From Lentisphaerota bacterium (GTDB lineage Bacteria; Verrucomicrobiota; Kiritimatiellia; UBA8416; JAIOPI01): DNA of 64,000 bases. Made by a program: the position numbers and the translations under genes. This document shows, piece after piece, positions 34,040 to 42,618 of this stretch. Every line of letters begins with the position of its first letter. Positions within the stretch are counted from its first letter, which is position 1. The notes beneath the pieces are model-generated. The model worked only from the letters and a program-made list of their open reading frames with translations, made no database searches and was not told the origin of the DNA. The stretch covers positions 284,671 through 348,670 of the forward strand of contig JAIOPI010000021.1 in the NCBI GenBank assembly GCA_021413965.1, in the 5' to 3' direction.

Positions 34040-34412
34040 AGCGGCGTCGATACCACAAACGACCTTCTGCGGCAGCCGAAGATGCGCCAGCGGCGAATCC
34101 CCGCCCCGCCCGACTTGAATCGCACTGCTGCGGATCGCCGCTCCGACGGTCATCTCCACCCTCGATGGCTTTTCCAAAGGCGTTGCCTGTCGATCTGCTC
34201 ACGATTGTCGCCTGATTCAGACGAATGAATCGGTGCGGACGCGCCGCCACGGCTGCACAGGAAGGGTAGTTCTGCCATGACCTGCGCATACCCCGCACGC
34301 CTGCCCTAGTCGATCGGTTCGCCCGTCCCGCCGATGTCTGGGGACCGTCTAAGACCCCCTCCCGCCGTCCGATCCACTGCGTTGTAACCAGTTGATGCTC
34401 CGGTCTTTGTGC
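34040..34412. other. Intergenic DNA without a supported gene
   Basis: This stretch between the amidohydrolase and the next promoter holds no reading frame I would support. A short antisense segment with RPHRFIRLNQATIV resembles part of a LytTR DNA-binding domain but is broken by frame changes. The boundary of the integrative-element-like cluster probably lies in or near it. Confidence 0.4.
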
Positions 34413-34441
34413 TTGACTTTGTGCGCCGACTGTGGTAAGCT
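34413..34441 (+). promoter_or_regulatory. Sigma-70-type promoter of the integrative-element-like cluster
   Basis: TTGACT at 34413-34418 and TAAGCT at 34436-34441 are spaced by 17 bases. The next start codons (GTG 34469, ATG 34475) follow at about 30 bases, consistent with a short leader. Confidence 0.6.
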
Positions 34442-34468
34442 CACACGCATCAGACTGGACCGGGGGAC

Positions 34469-34846
34469 GTGGAGATGCGACCGAAAGGTGGATCGACGGA
34501 TTCTAAGAGGCGCGACATGGGGCAAGGATCGAAGCCCAAGGGATCGCAACGAGACCCGTACCCGCCCGACCCCCGCAACCCGTTCCGCCACGGCTCGGAC
34601 TACGCCATGGCCTTCGACATCCTGGCATCCCACCCCGACGGCCTGCATGCGGAGACGTGGGCGAGGCTGCTGGCGACGGCAACCGGCAAGGATATCCGGC
34701 TCGCAACATACGACTGCCGCATCCTGATGACGGCGCGCCGCAACGAGGAGGGCCTCTCGAACAACGACTCGCCGCGACACCGGTCGTGCCGCCCCGGATT
34801 CTGGATAGGCCGGGAGAACAACCATGTGCGGCTGATGGTCGACTGA
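34469..34846 (+). CDS. Hypothetical protein at element edge
   Basis: The 125-residue protein starts at GTG 34469 after GGGGGAC; ATG 34475 and 34517 are alternatives. It begins with a basic low-complexity stretch, then YAMAFDILASHPDGLHAETW and YDCRILMTARRNEEGLSNND. No domain is recognised. It is 20 bases before an HTH gene and shares the promoter at 34413. Confidence 0.6.
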   Translation: MEMRPKGGSTDSKRRDMGQGSKPKGSQRDPYPPDPRNPFRHGSDYAMAFDILASHPDGLHAETWARLLATATGKDIRLATYDCRILMTARRNEEGLSNNDSPRHRSCRPGFWIGRENNHVRLMVD

Positions 34847-34867
34847 GGGCGGAATGATGGCTGTTCC

Positions 34868-35242
34868 ATGGATACGACGGGAAACGAAGTGCGCCAAGAG
34901 GGCGGTGACGCCCTGAAGGTGCTCAAGGGTCTGGCCGTCGCCGCCGACCCCGTGGCGCCGAAGCCGACGGTCGGGCCGCTGCTGTTGGGGATGGGTGCAG
35001 CTTCGCGCTACCTCGGCGTGTCGAGGTCGACACTCTGGCGAGTGATCAAGGCGGGGACGATGGAGAAGGTCGAGCTGTTCCCCGGCAGCTACCGGGTTCG
35101 GAGGACGGACTTGGAGGATCTGGCCCAGAGGAGGATGCCCGAGGGTGGGTTCGTTTGCACGAGTCGCCGGGGCAGGCCCCGCAAGTCGGATCGGGCGGCG
35201 GCTGGTCCGAGAAGCGCACGGGAATCCACGGCCGGCAACTGA
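34868..35242 (+). CDS. Excisionase-like helix-turn-helix protein
   Basis: The 124-residue protein carries an MerR/excisionase-type HTH, LGMGAASRYLGVSRSTLWRV from residue 40, followed by the GSYRVRRTDLEDLAQRR wing and a basic tail. It could be a recombination directionality factor or a regulator of the tyrosine recombinase 4.4 kb downstream; the link is inferred from context. Confidence 0.8.
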   Translation: MDTTGNEVRQEGGDALKVLKGLAVAADPVAPKPTVGPLLLGMGAASRYLGVSRSTLWRVIKAGTMEKVELFPGSYRVRRTDLEDLAQRRMPEGGFVCTSRRGRPRKSDRAAAGPRSARESTAGN

Positions 35243-35259
35243 GCAAGAAACGGGGGAGC

Positions 35260-36993
35260 ATGCCCAACCTGCCACACGGAACGTCGACGGATCGCAGCAA
35301 CCTGTTCCGGGAGTCCGGAGCCGAGGTCTTGCTCGTTTTCGGACGGGTCTTGATCGATCTCTCCCAGGGCATGCGCCCCGCCAGTTGCAGGACCGTGGCC
35401 GCCGACGGGCCGGTGCCCGGCGACGTGGCGGATTGCGAGGCCGCCGTTCGGGAGTTCTTCGAGAGCCATCCGAGGGCCAGGCTGCGCCCGCTGGTCGCCT
35501 CAAAGGCGAGGCCCAAGGAGATCGATCTGCGGGTCTGCCGGGTCGTGGCCGCACTGGGCGCCCTACACGTTCTCGACGACCGCGAGAGCGTGCCCATCCT
35601 GACGCTGGCCCGAATCTGCTGCCCCGGCGGGATGCCCAGCGACGTACTGGAGTTCCGCAGGGTGATCGCGGCCCTGGGCGTCAGCGAGACCGTGCAGGTG
35701 GCTGACAACGCAGGCCTGTTTGCCCATGTGGCACTCGGCACCGGTGTGCTGGTTGAACTTCTCGGCGGGGCCGAGAGCATCCCGATCGTCGGGGACACGA
35801 TCCTCGCCCAGTTGCGGGAGCAACAGGGGCGGCACGGCTCCCCGGCGCGAGGCAAGCCGCAGGCGGCTGGACGCCCCACGGACGCCGCCTCCTTCGTGCG
35901 GAAGATCCCGCTGATGCGGCCGAGGGAGATCTTCGACGAACTGGGCAAGCGCGGCTACGTGGGGCAGGAGGCGACCCGGCGATCGCTTTGCGTAGCCGCC
36001 TTCCGCCATGTCCGTCGCCTCCGCCGCGTCTTTCTCGACGGCACTCAGCCTGTTCTTCTTCCCGGTCGCGAAAACGCCTGGCTCCGCTCGGAGCCGGGCA
36101 CAGGCAAGACGTTTATGGTCAGGTTGCTGGGCGAGATCCTGGCGCTGCCCCATGTTGTGATCGATTTGACGCAGTACAGCGAGACCGGGTACGTGGGCGA
36201 GGAGCCCGTCTCCATCCTGACGCGGCTCATCTTGGCGGCCGGGAACGCCGCTGTGGCTCAGGTCGGGGTGATAGCACTGGATGAGGTCGATAAGATTGCG
36301 GAACCTCCGACCGGCGGACGCATGTCGCACGTATCGAGGCAAGGTGTCCAGCGCAGCCTCCTGAAGCTCCTAGAGCCAGGCATCATCGAAGTTCCGCTCG
36401 CATTGGGGCATCCGTTCCGGGTTCCTCGCGTCCGATTCGACACGTCGAATCTCTGGTGGATTGCGACAGGGGCGTTTAGCGGGTGGGAGGAGGCTGCCGG
36501 GAGCCGAGTTCCCATCGGTTTCTGTGCCCAAGGGCGCAAAGATGAACCCAATGGACGCCAGACCGTCAAAGCCTATTCTCAGTACGGCCTCATGCCCGAA
36601 CTGCTGGGACGTTTTCCAGTGTGGAAGACCATGGATCGGTTGTCGCGATGCGATCTGCACGCCATCCTCGACAGGGCGGTCAGGCTGTACGGCGACGAGC
36701 TCGAGATGGACGGCGTGGGGTTGCGGGTGGATCGGGACGTCCTCGACCTGATCGTGGCCCGCGCCGTCGAGCGGGGCACCAACGCCCGGGGCCTGCAGGC
36801 GGAGCTCTGCGAGGCGATCAGCGACGCAGCGTTCGAGGCGTACTCGGACCCCGCCGGCGCCACGATTCGCCTGCACGCCGAGAGTGGCGACATTCGTTCG
36901 GAGGTGACGCACAAGCCGAAGGGCGTGCAGATGACGATATCGGAGGTCAAAGCAATGGTCGAGAGCTCAGCGGACCAGGAGGCGGCGAGATGA
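35260..36993 (+). CDS. ClpX-like AAA+ ATPase with a novel N-terminal region
   Basis: The 577-residue protein starts at ATG 35260 after GGGGGAG. Residues 1-210 match nothing I know and have no ClpX zinc finger. The ATPase core reads RSEPGTGKTF at 276-285, TGYVGEEPVSILTRLILAAG, VIALDEVDKIA at 337-347 and RQGVQRSLLKLLEPGIIEV, as in ClpX. The sensor region has LMPELLGRFPVWKTMDRLS. Walker A has EPGTGKT in place of GPTGSGKT. No ClpP gene is adjacent. It may unfold a partner such as the recombinase. Confidence 0.88.
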   Translation: MPNLPHGTSTDRSNLFRESGAEVLLVFGRVLIDLSQGMRPASCRTVAADGPVPGDVADCEAAVREFFESHPRARLRPLVASKARPKEIDLRVCRVVAALGALHVLDDRESVPILTLARICCPGGMPSDVLEFRRVIAALGVSETVQVADNAGLFAHVALGTGVLVELLGGAESIPIVGDTILAQLREQQGRHGSPARGKPQAAGRPTDAASFVRKIPLMRPREIFDELGKRGYVGQEATRRSLCVAAFRHVRRLRRVFLDGTQPVLLPGRENAWLRSEPGTGKTFMVRLLGEILALPHVVIDLTQYSETGYVGEEPVSILTRLILAAGNAAVAQVGVIALDEVDKIAEPPTGGRMSHVSRQGVQRSLLKLLEPGIIEVPLALGHPFRVPRVRFDTSNLWWIATGAFSGWEEAAGSRVPIGFCAQGRKDEPNGRQTVKAYSQYGLMPELLGRFPVWKTMDRLSRCDLHAILDRAVRLYGDELEMDGVGLRVDRDVLDLIVARAVERGTNARGLQAELCEAISDAAFEAYSDPAGATIRLHAESGDIRSEVTHKPKGVQMTISEVKAMVESSADQEAAR

Positions 36994-37646
36994 GTTCAGA
37001 GGTGCAAGGCAAAGGGGGAAGGTGTTGGCAGATTCTCCTCACCGTCTTCGTTGATCGTCGCGTCAGGCGGCTGCTGACGCGGCCGGGCGGCGTCGAGGCG
37101 TGGAACCGGATGGTCGGGCGGCTCTACCGCGGGCTGCTCAACGCCGTCTGGAAGGCCGGGTCGGAGCCCCCGCCGCTGGTCATGGCGATCCGCTGCGACG
37201 AGTTCGTCTTCTCCGGCATGAAGCTCGACGGCGTCAGCCTCGAACATTGCCAGCTTTCGAGGGTGGACTTCTCTCGCTGCTCGCTCAGGGGCGCCCGCTT
37301 CGGCAGCCTCGACCATTGCGACTTCCATCAGGCTGACCTGACCGATGCCGACTTTTCCTCGGCGGACATCTCGGGCTGCGATTTTGACCAAGCAATCATA
37401 GACGACACGACGGTCTTCAACGGGGCCATCTATGATCGCAATAACGCTCCCCGCTCTCTAGCGTGCGTGAATGATTGTCGTCCGATGGACTGGTCGGTGC
37501 CAACGGCTGGGCGACAGGGGCACTCCCCAGACTTGCCGTGGGTGCCGCTACGGGCGTCGATCGTGCTGCTAGACTTGGGCAGCTTGGGCGTCGGGGCGAT
37601 TGTGAGGGGAGACGCTGTTCCACAAAACGGGGGATTTGACCTATGA
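36990..37646 (+). CDS. Pentapeptide-repeat protein
   Basis: The 218-residue protein overlaps the ClpX-like stop by four bases. A basic N-terminus precedes pentapeptide repeats such as FSGMKLDGVSLEHCQLSRVD, FSRCSLRGARFGSLDHCDF and HQADLTDADFSSADISGCDF, forming one quadrilateral beta-helix of about eight coils. The C-terminal 70 residues are not repetitive. Some pentapeptide proteins mimic DNA; a role here is not known. Confidence 0.9.
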   Translation: MSSEVQGKGGRCWQILLTVFVDRRVRRLLTRPGGVEAWNRMVGRLYRGLLNAVWKAGSEPPPLVMAIRCDEFVFSGMKLDGVSLEHCQLSRVDFSRCSLRGARFGSLDHCDFHQADLTDADFSSADISGCDFDQAIIDDTTVFNGAIYDRNNAPRSLACVNDCRPMDWSVPTAGRQGHSPDLPWVPLRASIVLLDLGSLGVGAIVRGDAVPQNGGFDL

Positions 37647-38057
37647 CGCAGGCATTGCGACTGGGGTTGCAGAGAGTTGTCGCGGAGGAGTTCCTTCTCC
37701 GAAAAGCCTTGCAGCACAGGAGGAACGACGGAATAGGGCCGTCGTCTGGGAGATCGCGTGTGGCCGCTGTTCCGGCTAGATGGATCCAAGCGGCCCCTGG
37801 CCGTCGGTGGAACGCGGGGAAGGAGCCGTGTCGCACTGAATGCGCGATCACTGGACTCCCCCAGTCCTTGGGCCGGAAATCCCCAATCGCCCGGAAAGTT
37901 CCTCCACGGGGCCACACGGCAGGGCGTCCGGTTCCACTGGGGTCGCCGCCCCGCCCGGCGACGTTTTGTTCTTGGTTCTATTGCACACATCCGGCGCAAT
38001 GCCCTTCAAGATTAGGACACCGCCGAGCGCGACGACGAATGGACAGGAGGCACGACG
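37647..38057. other. Intergenic DNA without a supported gene
   Basis: An open frame runs on from the pentapeptide stop (37643-38275), but its composition (arginine- and proline-rich, overlapping the next real gene) argues against coding. No stable hairpin or promoter was clear to me. Confidence 0.4.
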
Positions 38058-38252
38058 ATGAAGGAGATCGATGTGACGTTCACGGTGAAGGACTCGGGCG
38101 CGGGTGTTGCCCGACAGACGGTGACGGCGGCGTCGGACTTCAACGCCCGCCGGCTGGTGGAGTCGCAGTTCGGCGGCCCCGACCGGGTGCGCATCATCGA
38201 CAGCCACGAGGTGCGGAACCTTTACCCGCCGGTCGGCGGCCCCAATCGGTGA
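38058..38252 (+). CDS. Small beta-rich hypothetical protein
   Basis: The 64-residue protein, MKEIDVTFTVKDSGAGVARQ onward, has alternating polar/hydrophobic residues and an acidic-basic tail NLYPPVGGPNR. It follows a strong AGGAGG ribosome site by seven bases and precedes the RuvB-like gene by 25 bases. No family is recognised. Confidence 0.7.
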   Translation: MKEIDVTFTVKDSGAGVARQTVTAASDFNARRLVESQFGGPDRVRIIDSHEVRNLYPPVGGPNR

Positions 38253-38277
38253 GGCGGTCCCGAGGACAGGTATAGAT

Positions 38278-39246
38278 ATGACCGACAGCCTGCGCCCGCA
38301 ATCGTTCGCCGACTTCGTGGGGCAGGGCCGCCCGAAGAAGGTACTGGAGATCCTGTGCCGCTCGGCGAAGAAACGCGGCGGCTGCGTCCCCCATGTCCTG
38401 CTCTCGGGGCCGCCGGGTTTGGGCAAGACTACCCTCGCCCGCATCATCGCCGCCGAGATGCAGACCCGTATGATCGAGGTCGTGGCGTCGCGTCTCCAGA
38501 GCCCCGACGAGATCGTCGGGCACCTGAAGGGCATCCGGAAAGGCGACGTGCTGTTCATCGACGAGATCCACGGCCTGCCCCGTTCTGTGGAGGAGGCCCT
38601 CTACGGTGCCATGGAGGAATTCAGGATCGCCGTGCCGCAGGCCGGCTTCGACTCGCTGATGAAGCAGCTGGGGATGGGCGTGTCCAAACCGACGATGCAG
38701 ACGCTCGACCTGCCGCGGTTCACTGTCATCGGGGCCACGACTCTGGCGGGATTGATTTCCGATCCCTTGCGGTCGAGGTTCGCGCAGCAGGTCGTGTTGG
38801 AGCCGTACTCGGAGGAGGATCTGGCGACCATCGTGCTCGCCGCTGCGAGAAAGATGGATTTCCCGCTGGCGCCCGAGGTGGCTATGAGGATCGCGGGGCG
38901 GTCGAGGCAGACCGCCCGCATCGCCGTCGGCTATCTGCAGTGGCTTGCGGAATACTGCAGGGCGGCCGACCAGTCGCCGAGCGTCGCCGTGCTGGACGAA
39001 GCCTTCGCACTGAAAGACATTGACGAGGAGGGCCTCACGAGGCTCGACCGCCAGTACCTGCAGACGCTCATCGACGCCGGTTGCCCGCTGGGGCTCTCGA
39101 CGCTGGCCGCCCAGACGGGGGAGTCGCCGGAGACGCTGGCGCAGGCGGTGGAGCCGTTCCTGATCCGCAAGGGCTATGTCAGGAAGGGACCGAGGGGCAG
39201 GGTCGCGCTGCCCAAGGCGCTCGACAAGGTCGGCAAGGCGGCATGA
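38278..39246 (+). CDS. RuvB-like AAA+ ATPase
   Basis: The 322-residue protein follows RuvB closely: RPQSFADFVGQ, GPPGLGKT at 44-51, VLFIDEIHGLPRSVEEALYG from residue 91, LPRFTVIGATTLAGLISDPL, RSRF and a C-terminal winged helix with DEEGLTRLDRQYLQTLID. Loops differ, with an insert FDSLMKQLGMGVSKPTMQ. No ruvA or ruvC is adjacent, so it is probably an element-encoded paralogue acting in recombination or replication. Confidence 0.9.
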   Translation: MTDSLRPQSFADFVGQGRPKKVLEILCRSAKKRGGCVPHVLLSGPPGLGKTTLARIIAAEMQTRMIEVVASRLQSPDEIVGHLKGIRKGDVLFIDEIHGLPRSVEEALYGAMEEFRIAVPQAGFDSLMKQLGMGVSKPTMQTLDLPRFTVIGATTLAGLISDPLRSRFAQQVVLEPYSEEDLATIVLAAARKMDFPLAPEVAMRIAGRSRQTARIAVGYLQWLAEYCRAADQSPSVAVLDEAFALKDIDEEGLTRLDRQYLQTLIDAGCPLGLSTLAAQTGESPETLAQAVEPFLIRKGYVRKGPRGRVALPKALDKVGKAA

Positions 39247-39258
39247 GTAAAGGATAGC

Positions 39259-39921
39259 ATGGACAACACGCCCAACTGGGATCTACCGCCCGAGCGGTTC
39301 CTGACGCAGGAGGAGATCGGAAGGCTGCTTCTCCGTGCCAACGAGATCATGGCACTGGGCAAGGCGAGGAAGCGGAAGCCGCTCGTCCGCGACGCCATAA
39401 TCATCTTCACTGCGCTCTACTCTGGACTCCGCAGGGCCGAGATCTGTGACCTCATGGTCAGGGACATCACCATCGGAGGCGGCCGGAGCCATCTCGTCGT
39501 TCGCCGTGGCAAGGGCAACAAGGCGAGGACCGTCCATATCGGCAAGGCCTTTAAGTCGATCGTCAGGGACTACCTGATCTGGAAGGCGGAAAACGGGGAG
39601 CTCCATCCCGAGTCCTTCCTGATCCGCAACTCCAAGTCCGAGAGGTACACGCCGACGGCCCTCTGGAAGCGTTGGCGCAAGTACGCGCCGAACGGGCACA
39701 GGCTGCACGACGCCCGCCACACGACAGCCGCCCAACTGCTGAGGGCGGGACAGTCCCTCAGGATGATCGCTCAGCAGCTCGGACACAGCCGCCTCTCCAC
39801 GACGGCCATCTACGCCCAGGTCGCCCCCGACCTCATGCACGAGGGCATGAACCGCATGGAGGCGCTGGCCAAGGACGCCGTGAAGGCTGCCGCCAGGTCA
39901 CCCGTCGCCGCCACGGTCTGA
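39259..39921 (+). CDS. Tyrosine recombinase, catalytic domain only
   Basis: The 220-residue protein has the full catalytic set: R58 (SGLRRAEIC), K85 or K88 (RRGKGNKAR), H150 and R153 (LHDARH), H176 (LGHSRL) and the nucleophile Y185 (TTAIYAQV). It lacks the N-terminal SAM-like core-binding domain and any arm-binding domain, starting directly with LTQEEIGRLL. It begins 12 bases after the RuvB-like stop. It may depend on a partner for DNA binding. Confidence 0.93.
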   Translation: MDNTPNWDLPPERFLTQEEIGRLLLRANEIMALGKARKRKPLVRDAIIIFTALYSGLRRAEICDLMVRDITIGGGRSHLVVRRGKGNKARTVHIGKAFKSIVRDYLIWKAENGELHPESFLIRNSKSERYTPTALWKRWRKYAPNGHRLHDARHTTAAQLLRAGQSLRMIAQQLGHSRLSTTAIYAQVAPDLMHEGMNRMEALAKDAVKAAARSPVAATV

Positions 39922-39950
39922 TCCCCCGTTCCCCGCCGGACTCCCCGAGA

Positions 39951-40062
39951 TGGAAGCACTCCGCCCAAATTGCTTCCAACTCAGAGTCTGGGGCTTCCAT
40001 CAGGACGGTCGGAATACCGGAACTGCTTCCATAATCGGGGGCGGAAATTCGTCCTTGGAAGC
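39951..40062. repeat. Helically phased heptamer array (TGGAAGC/GCTTCCA)
   Basis: Directly after the recombinase stop, TGGAAGC occurs at 39951, as the complement GCTTCCA at 39972, 39993 and 40025, and again as TGGAAGC at 40056. Steps are 21, 21, 32 and 31 bases, close to multiples of one DNA helical turn. Such phasing is typical of integrase arm or accessory-protein sites. The rest of the 39922-40285 gap has no gene. Confidence 0.7.
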
Positions 40063-40285
40063 TTTCCGATGCCGATCTTTGCCGTCCGGTGCGGCGCGCA
40101 CACTTCAAAGGCCCTTGAAATTGTCGCAGCCGGATCGATGCGGATCCGTACCGCCCCTGCTTCGGCAGTGGAACGATTCGCCCCTTTTGCCCCGCCGCCT
40201 CCGGAGCGCCCACCATGATGGTGTATGTTCCGCTTGGCGCGGATAATTCCACTGGAAGAAGTGAACTTGCGAAAGCCGTCCCGGC

Positions 40286-40540
40286 TCAGAGGCCTGCATC
40301 GGCGCATAGGGTGGCCAAGCTGGTCTTGAGAGCGACCGCGAAGCGGACAAGGCTGTCGATGGAGACGTTCTGTTCCCCGCGCTCGACGTGGCCCACGAAG
40401 TTCCGGTGGACGTCCGCGACTTCCGCGAACCGCTCTTGGGATAGCCCCAACGCCTGCCGCCTGCGGCGGATCGCGCATCCCAGCAGGTACCGATGATGGG
40501 GTGGCTTATGGGTTCGGGTTGGCACCCCATCATGAGACAA
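40286..40540 (-). CDS. XRE-family HTH regulator
   Basis: The 84-residue protein is a Cro/C1-type HTH: LLGCAIRRRRQALGLSQERF, then AEVADVHRNFVGHVERG and EQNVSIDSLVRFAVALKT. The start codon is TTG at 40540, with GTG 40525 an alternative. A promoter TTGTAA with 17-base spacing to GACAAT may lie upstream at about 40550-40580 on the minus strand. It faces the recombinase cluster. Confidence 0.85.
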   Translation of the reverse strand: MSHDGVPTRTHKPPHHRYLLGCAIRRRRQALGLSQERFAEVADVHRNFVGHVERGEQNVSIDSLVRFAVALKTSLATLCADAGL

Positions 40541-40703
40541 AAAATCGCCATTGTCGGCTACACACTATGGTGTTACAACCGCAATGGTTGGCCAGGCGGC
40601 GCCCCCGCCGCTTGGAGGCACGGCGCCGGGGTGGTCGGGCCGTCGACACTGGCTGACCAGGATGCAGGAGGAGCGGGAGTCCAAGTAACAGCAGGAGGAC
40701 GCG

Positions 40704-42479
40704 ATGAATGGCCGACTCGGTGCGGCGGCAATCGTTCTGATGTTCGCGGCAACGCAGCTGCAGGGGGCGACCCGCTACGTGTCCCTCTCGGGGTCGAATC
40801 AGGCGCCATACACCAATCTTGCCACAGCGGCGACCAGTATCCAGCAGGTGGTGAACTACAGCAGCGGCGGCGACCTGATTCTGGTGGCGCCGGGCGCCTA
40901 TGCCATCACGTCGCAGGTGTCCATCACGAAGGGGGTGACCCTCCGGAGCATGTCCGGCGCGTCGGTGACGGCCATCGACGGCGGCAGCCAGGTCAGGTGC
41001 GCCTACCTTTCGCAAGCCAATGCGGTGATCGACGGTTTCACGTTGCGAAATGGCCGGACCAGAACCGCAGACGGATTGGATGGCGGCGGCGTGTACATCG
41101 TCAACGCCGGGCTGGCGGTCAATTGCATCATCACGAACAACGTGGCTACCACCGGCTCGGGAGACGGCGGGGGGGCGATGATGCTTGACGGCGGCACGAT
41201 CCGCAATTGCCTGGTTGCCGGCAACAGCGGCGGCGGATGGGGCGGCGGCGTGTGCATCCTCAATGCGGGGAGCATCGAGAGCTGCACGATCGTCTGCAAC
41301 AGCAACCGGATGGGCTCCGGGGTCAACCTCGACGCCGGCGGCAAGGTCGTGAACTCCATCATCTATGGCAACACGGGCAGCGACAACGTCGTCACATATG
41401 ACACGACCAACAACCTGACCTACAGCTGCTTCGCCCCCCTTATCGCGGGCACCGGAAACTTTGCCGCCAACCCCCTGTTCGTGGACGAGACGGGCGGCGA
41501 CTACCGGCTGGCTTCCGGCTCCCCCTGCGTCAACAAGGGGACGAACCAGCTGTGGATGGGATCGGCGACAGATCTGAGCGGAGGGGCGAGAATCTCCGCG
41601 GGCATTATCGACCTCGGCGCCTACGAGCGGCAGCAGGAGGGCAACCTCGCTTTGTCCCTTGACGGCAGTGGCGACTGTGTGACGGTCGCGGCCTCGGCGG
41701 GGCTGACGCCCGCCACGAACGGGCAAGTCTCGGTGACGGCTTGGGCACTGCTTCGGGCGTTCCCGGCGACGGGCCCCCTCGTGGCCAACCGCAACATCTC
41801 GCTCTATTACGCCGCGGGGCAGGGCTTCATCGCTGACCTGGGGGACGCCCGACGGGCCATCGGCGGAGACTCCGGGATGCAGACCGGAAGGTGGTATCAT
41901 GTGGCCGCGACATACGACGGCGCGACGCTGAAGCTCTACATCGACGGGGGGCTCGCAGCCTCCCGAGCCGACGCCGGCGGACTGCGGGGGGAGACGACCC
42001 AGTGGGTCATCGGGTCGGACTACGACGCCGCCACCCAGTGGTGGAACGGGCTGATCGACGAGGTGACGGTCTGGGGCCGGGCGCTGAGCCAGGCGGAGAT
42101 CCTCGACCTGATGGGGCGCCGGGCCGTCTCGGGCGCCGGCCTCATGGCCAGCTGGACGTTCGAGGACGGCACGGCTTCCGACTCGGGGGCGGGCGGGCAC
42201 GACGGGATCTTGGTGGGCAACGCCCATGCGGTCTCGTGGCCCCTCCCGTGGACGACGTCGCTGGTGATCGACGAGATCTTGCTGACCAACCTCCCGGCCA
42301 TGACTTTCATGACGGAGACGAGTCAGACGTACCGCGTCGAGTACTCGACCGACCTGATGCTGCCCGCATGGTCGGACCTCGGGTTCAGGATCCTTGGCGA
42401 CGGCAGGCGCGCCCACGCCTATGACCCATGGGGCTCGATCACCGGCAAATTCTACCGGGTGGTGGCGGAGCCGCGGTGA
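40704..42479 (+). CDS. Secreted beta-helix and LamG-domain protein
   Basis: The 591-residue protein has a signal peptide (GAAAIVLMFAATQLQG, cleaved near residue 22) and a parallel beta-helix region of choice-of-anchor type with NAVIDGFTLRNGRTR, IRNCLVAGNSGGGWGGG and VVNSIIYGNTGS. A LamG/Laminin-G-like domain (residues about 315-490, WYHVAATYDGATLKLYIDGG) and a C-terminal FYRV domain follow. It is predicted extracellular. The layout is frequent in PVC bacteria. Confidence 0.85.
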   Translation: MNGRLGAAAIVLMFAATQLQGATRYVSLSGSNQAPYTNLATAATSIQQVVNYSSGGDLILVAPGAYAITSQVSITKGVTLRSMSGASVTAIDGGSQVRCAYLSQANAVIDGFTLRNGRTRTADGLDGGGVYIVNAGLAVNCIITNNVATTGSGDGGGAMMLDGGTIRNCLVAGNSGGGWGGGVCILNAGSIESCTIVCNSNRMGSGVNLDAGGKVVNSIIYGNTGSDNVVTYDTTNNLTYSCFAPLIAGTGNFAANPLFVDETGGDYRLASGSPCVNKGTNQLWMGSATDLSGGARISAGIIDLGAYERQQEGNLALSLDGSGDCVTVAASAGLTPATNGQVSVTAWALLRAFPATGPLVANRNISLYYAAGQGFIADLGDARRAIGGDSGMQTGRWYHVAATYDGATLKLYIDGGLAASRADAGGLRGETTQWVIGSDYDAATQWWNGLIDEVTVWGRALSQAEILDLMGRRAVSGAGLMASWTFEDGTASDSGAGGHDGILVGNAHAVSWPLPWTTSLVIDEILLTNLPAMTFMTETSQTYRVEYSTDLMLPAWSDLGFRILGDGRRAHAYDPWGSITGKFYRVVAEPR

Positions 42480-42618
42480 GCGGGGGACCGAGCCACAGGA
42501 ACTGTTTGCAAAAGAGGGAAGGAGGTGCCGCATCATCCGGTGCGGGAAGGCCGCGCCATGACACAGACACATTCAAGGCCGATGCGTTCAGAAGCAGAAA
42601 CGATCTCGGAGGAACGTC

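Noticed and set aside
34190..34298. LytTR-like text (RPHRFIRLNQATIV) on the minus strand after the amidohydrolase
   Set aside because: Only about 14 residues fit, the frame is broken on both sides and no response-regulator domain is nearby; at most a remnant.
37643..38275. A 210-codon plus-strand frame overlapping the pentapeptide stop
   Set aside because: It is arginine/proline/glycine-rich, runs through the real small gene at 38058 in another frame, and has no ribosome site or recognisable segment.
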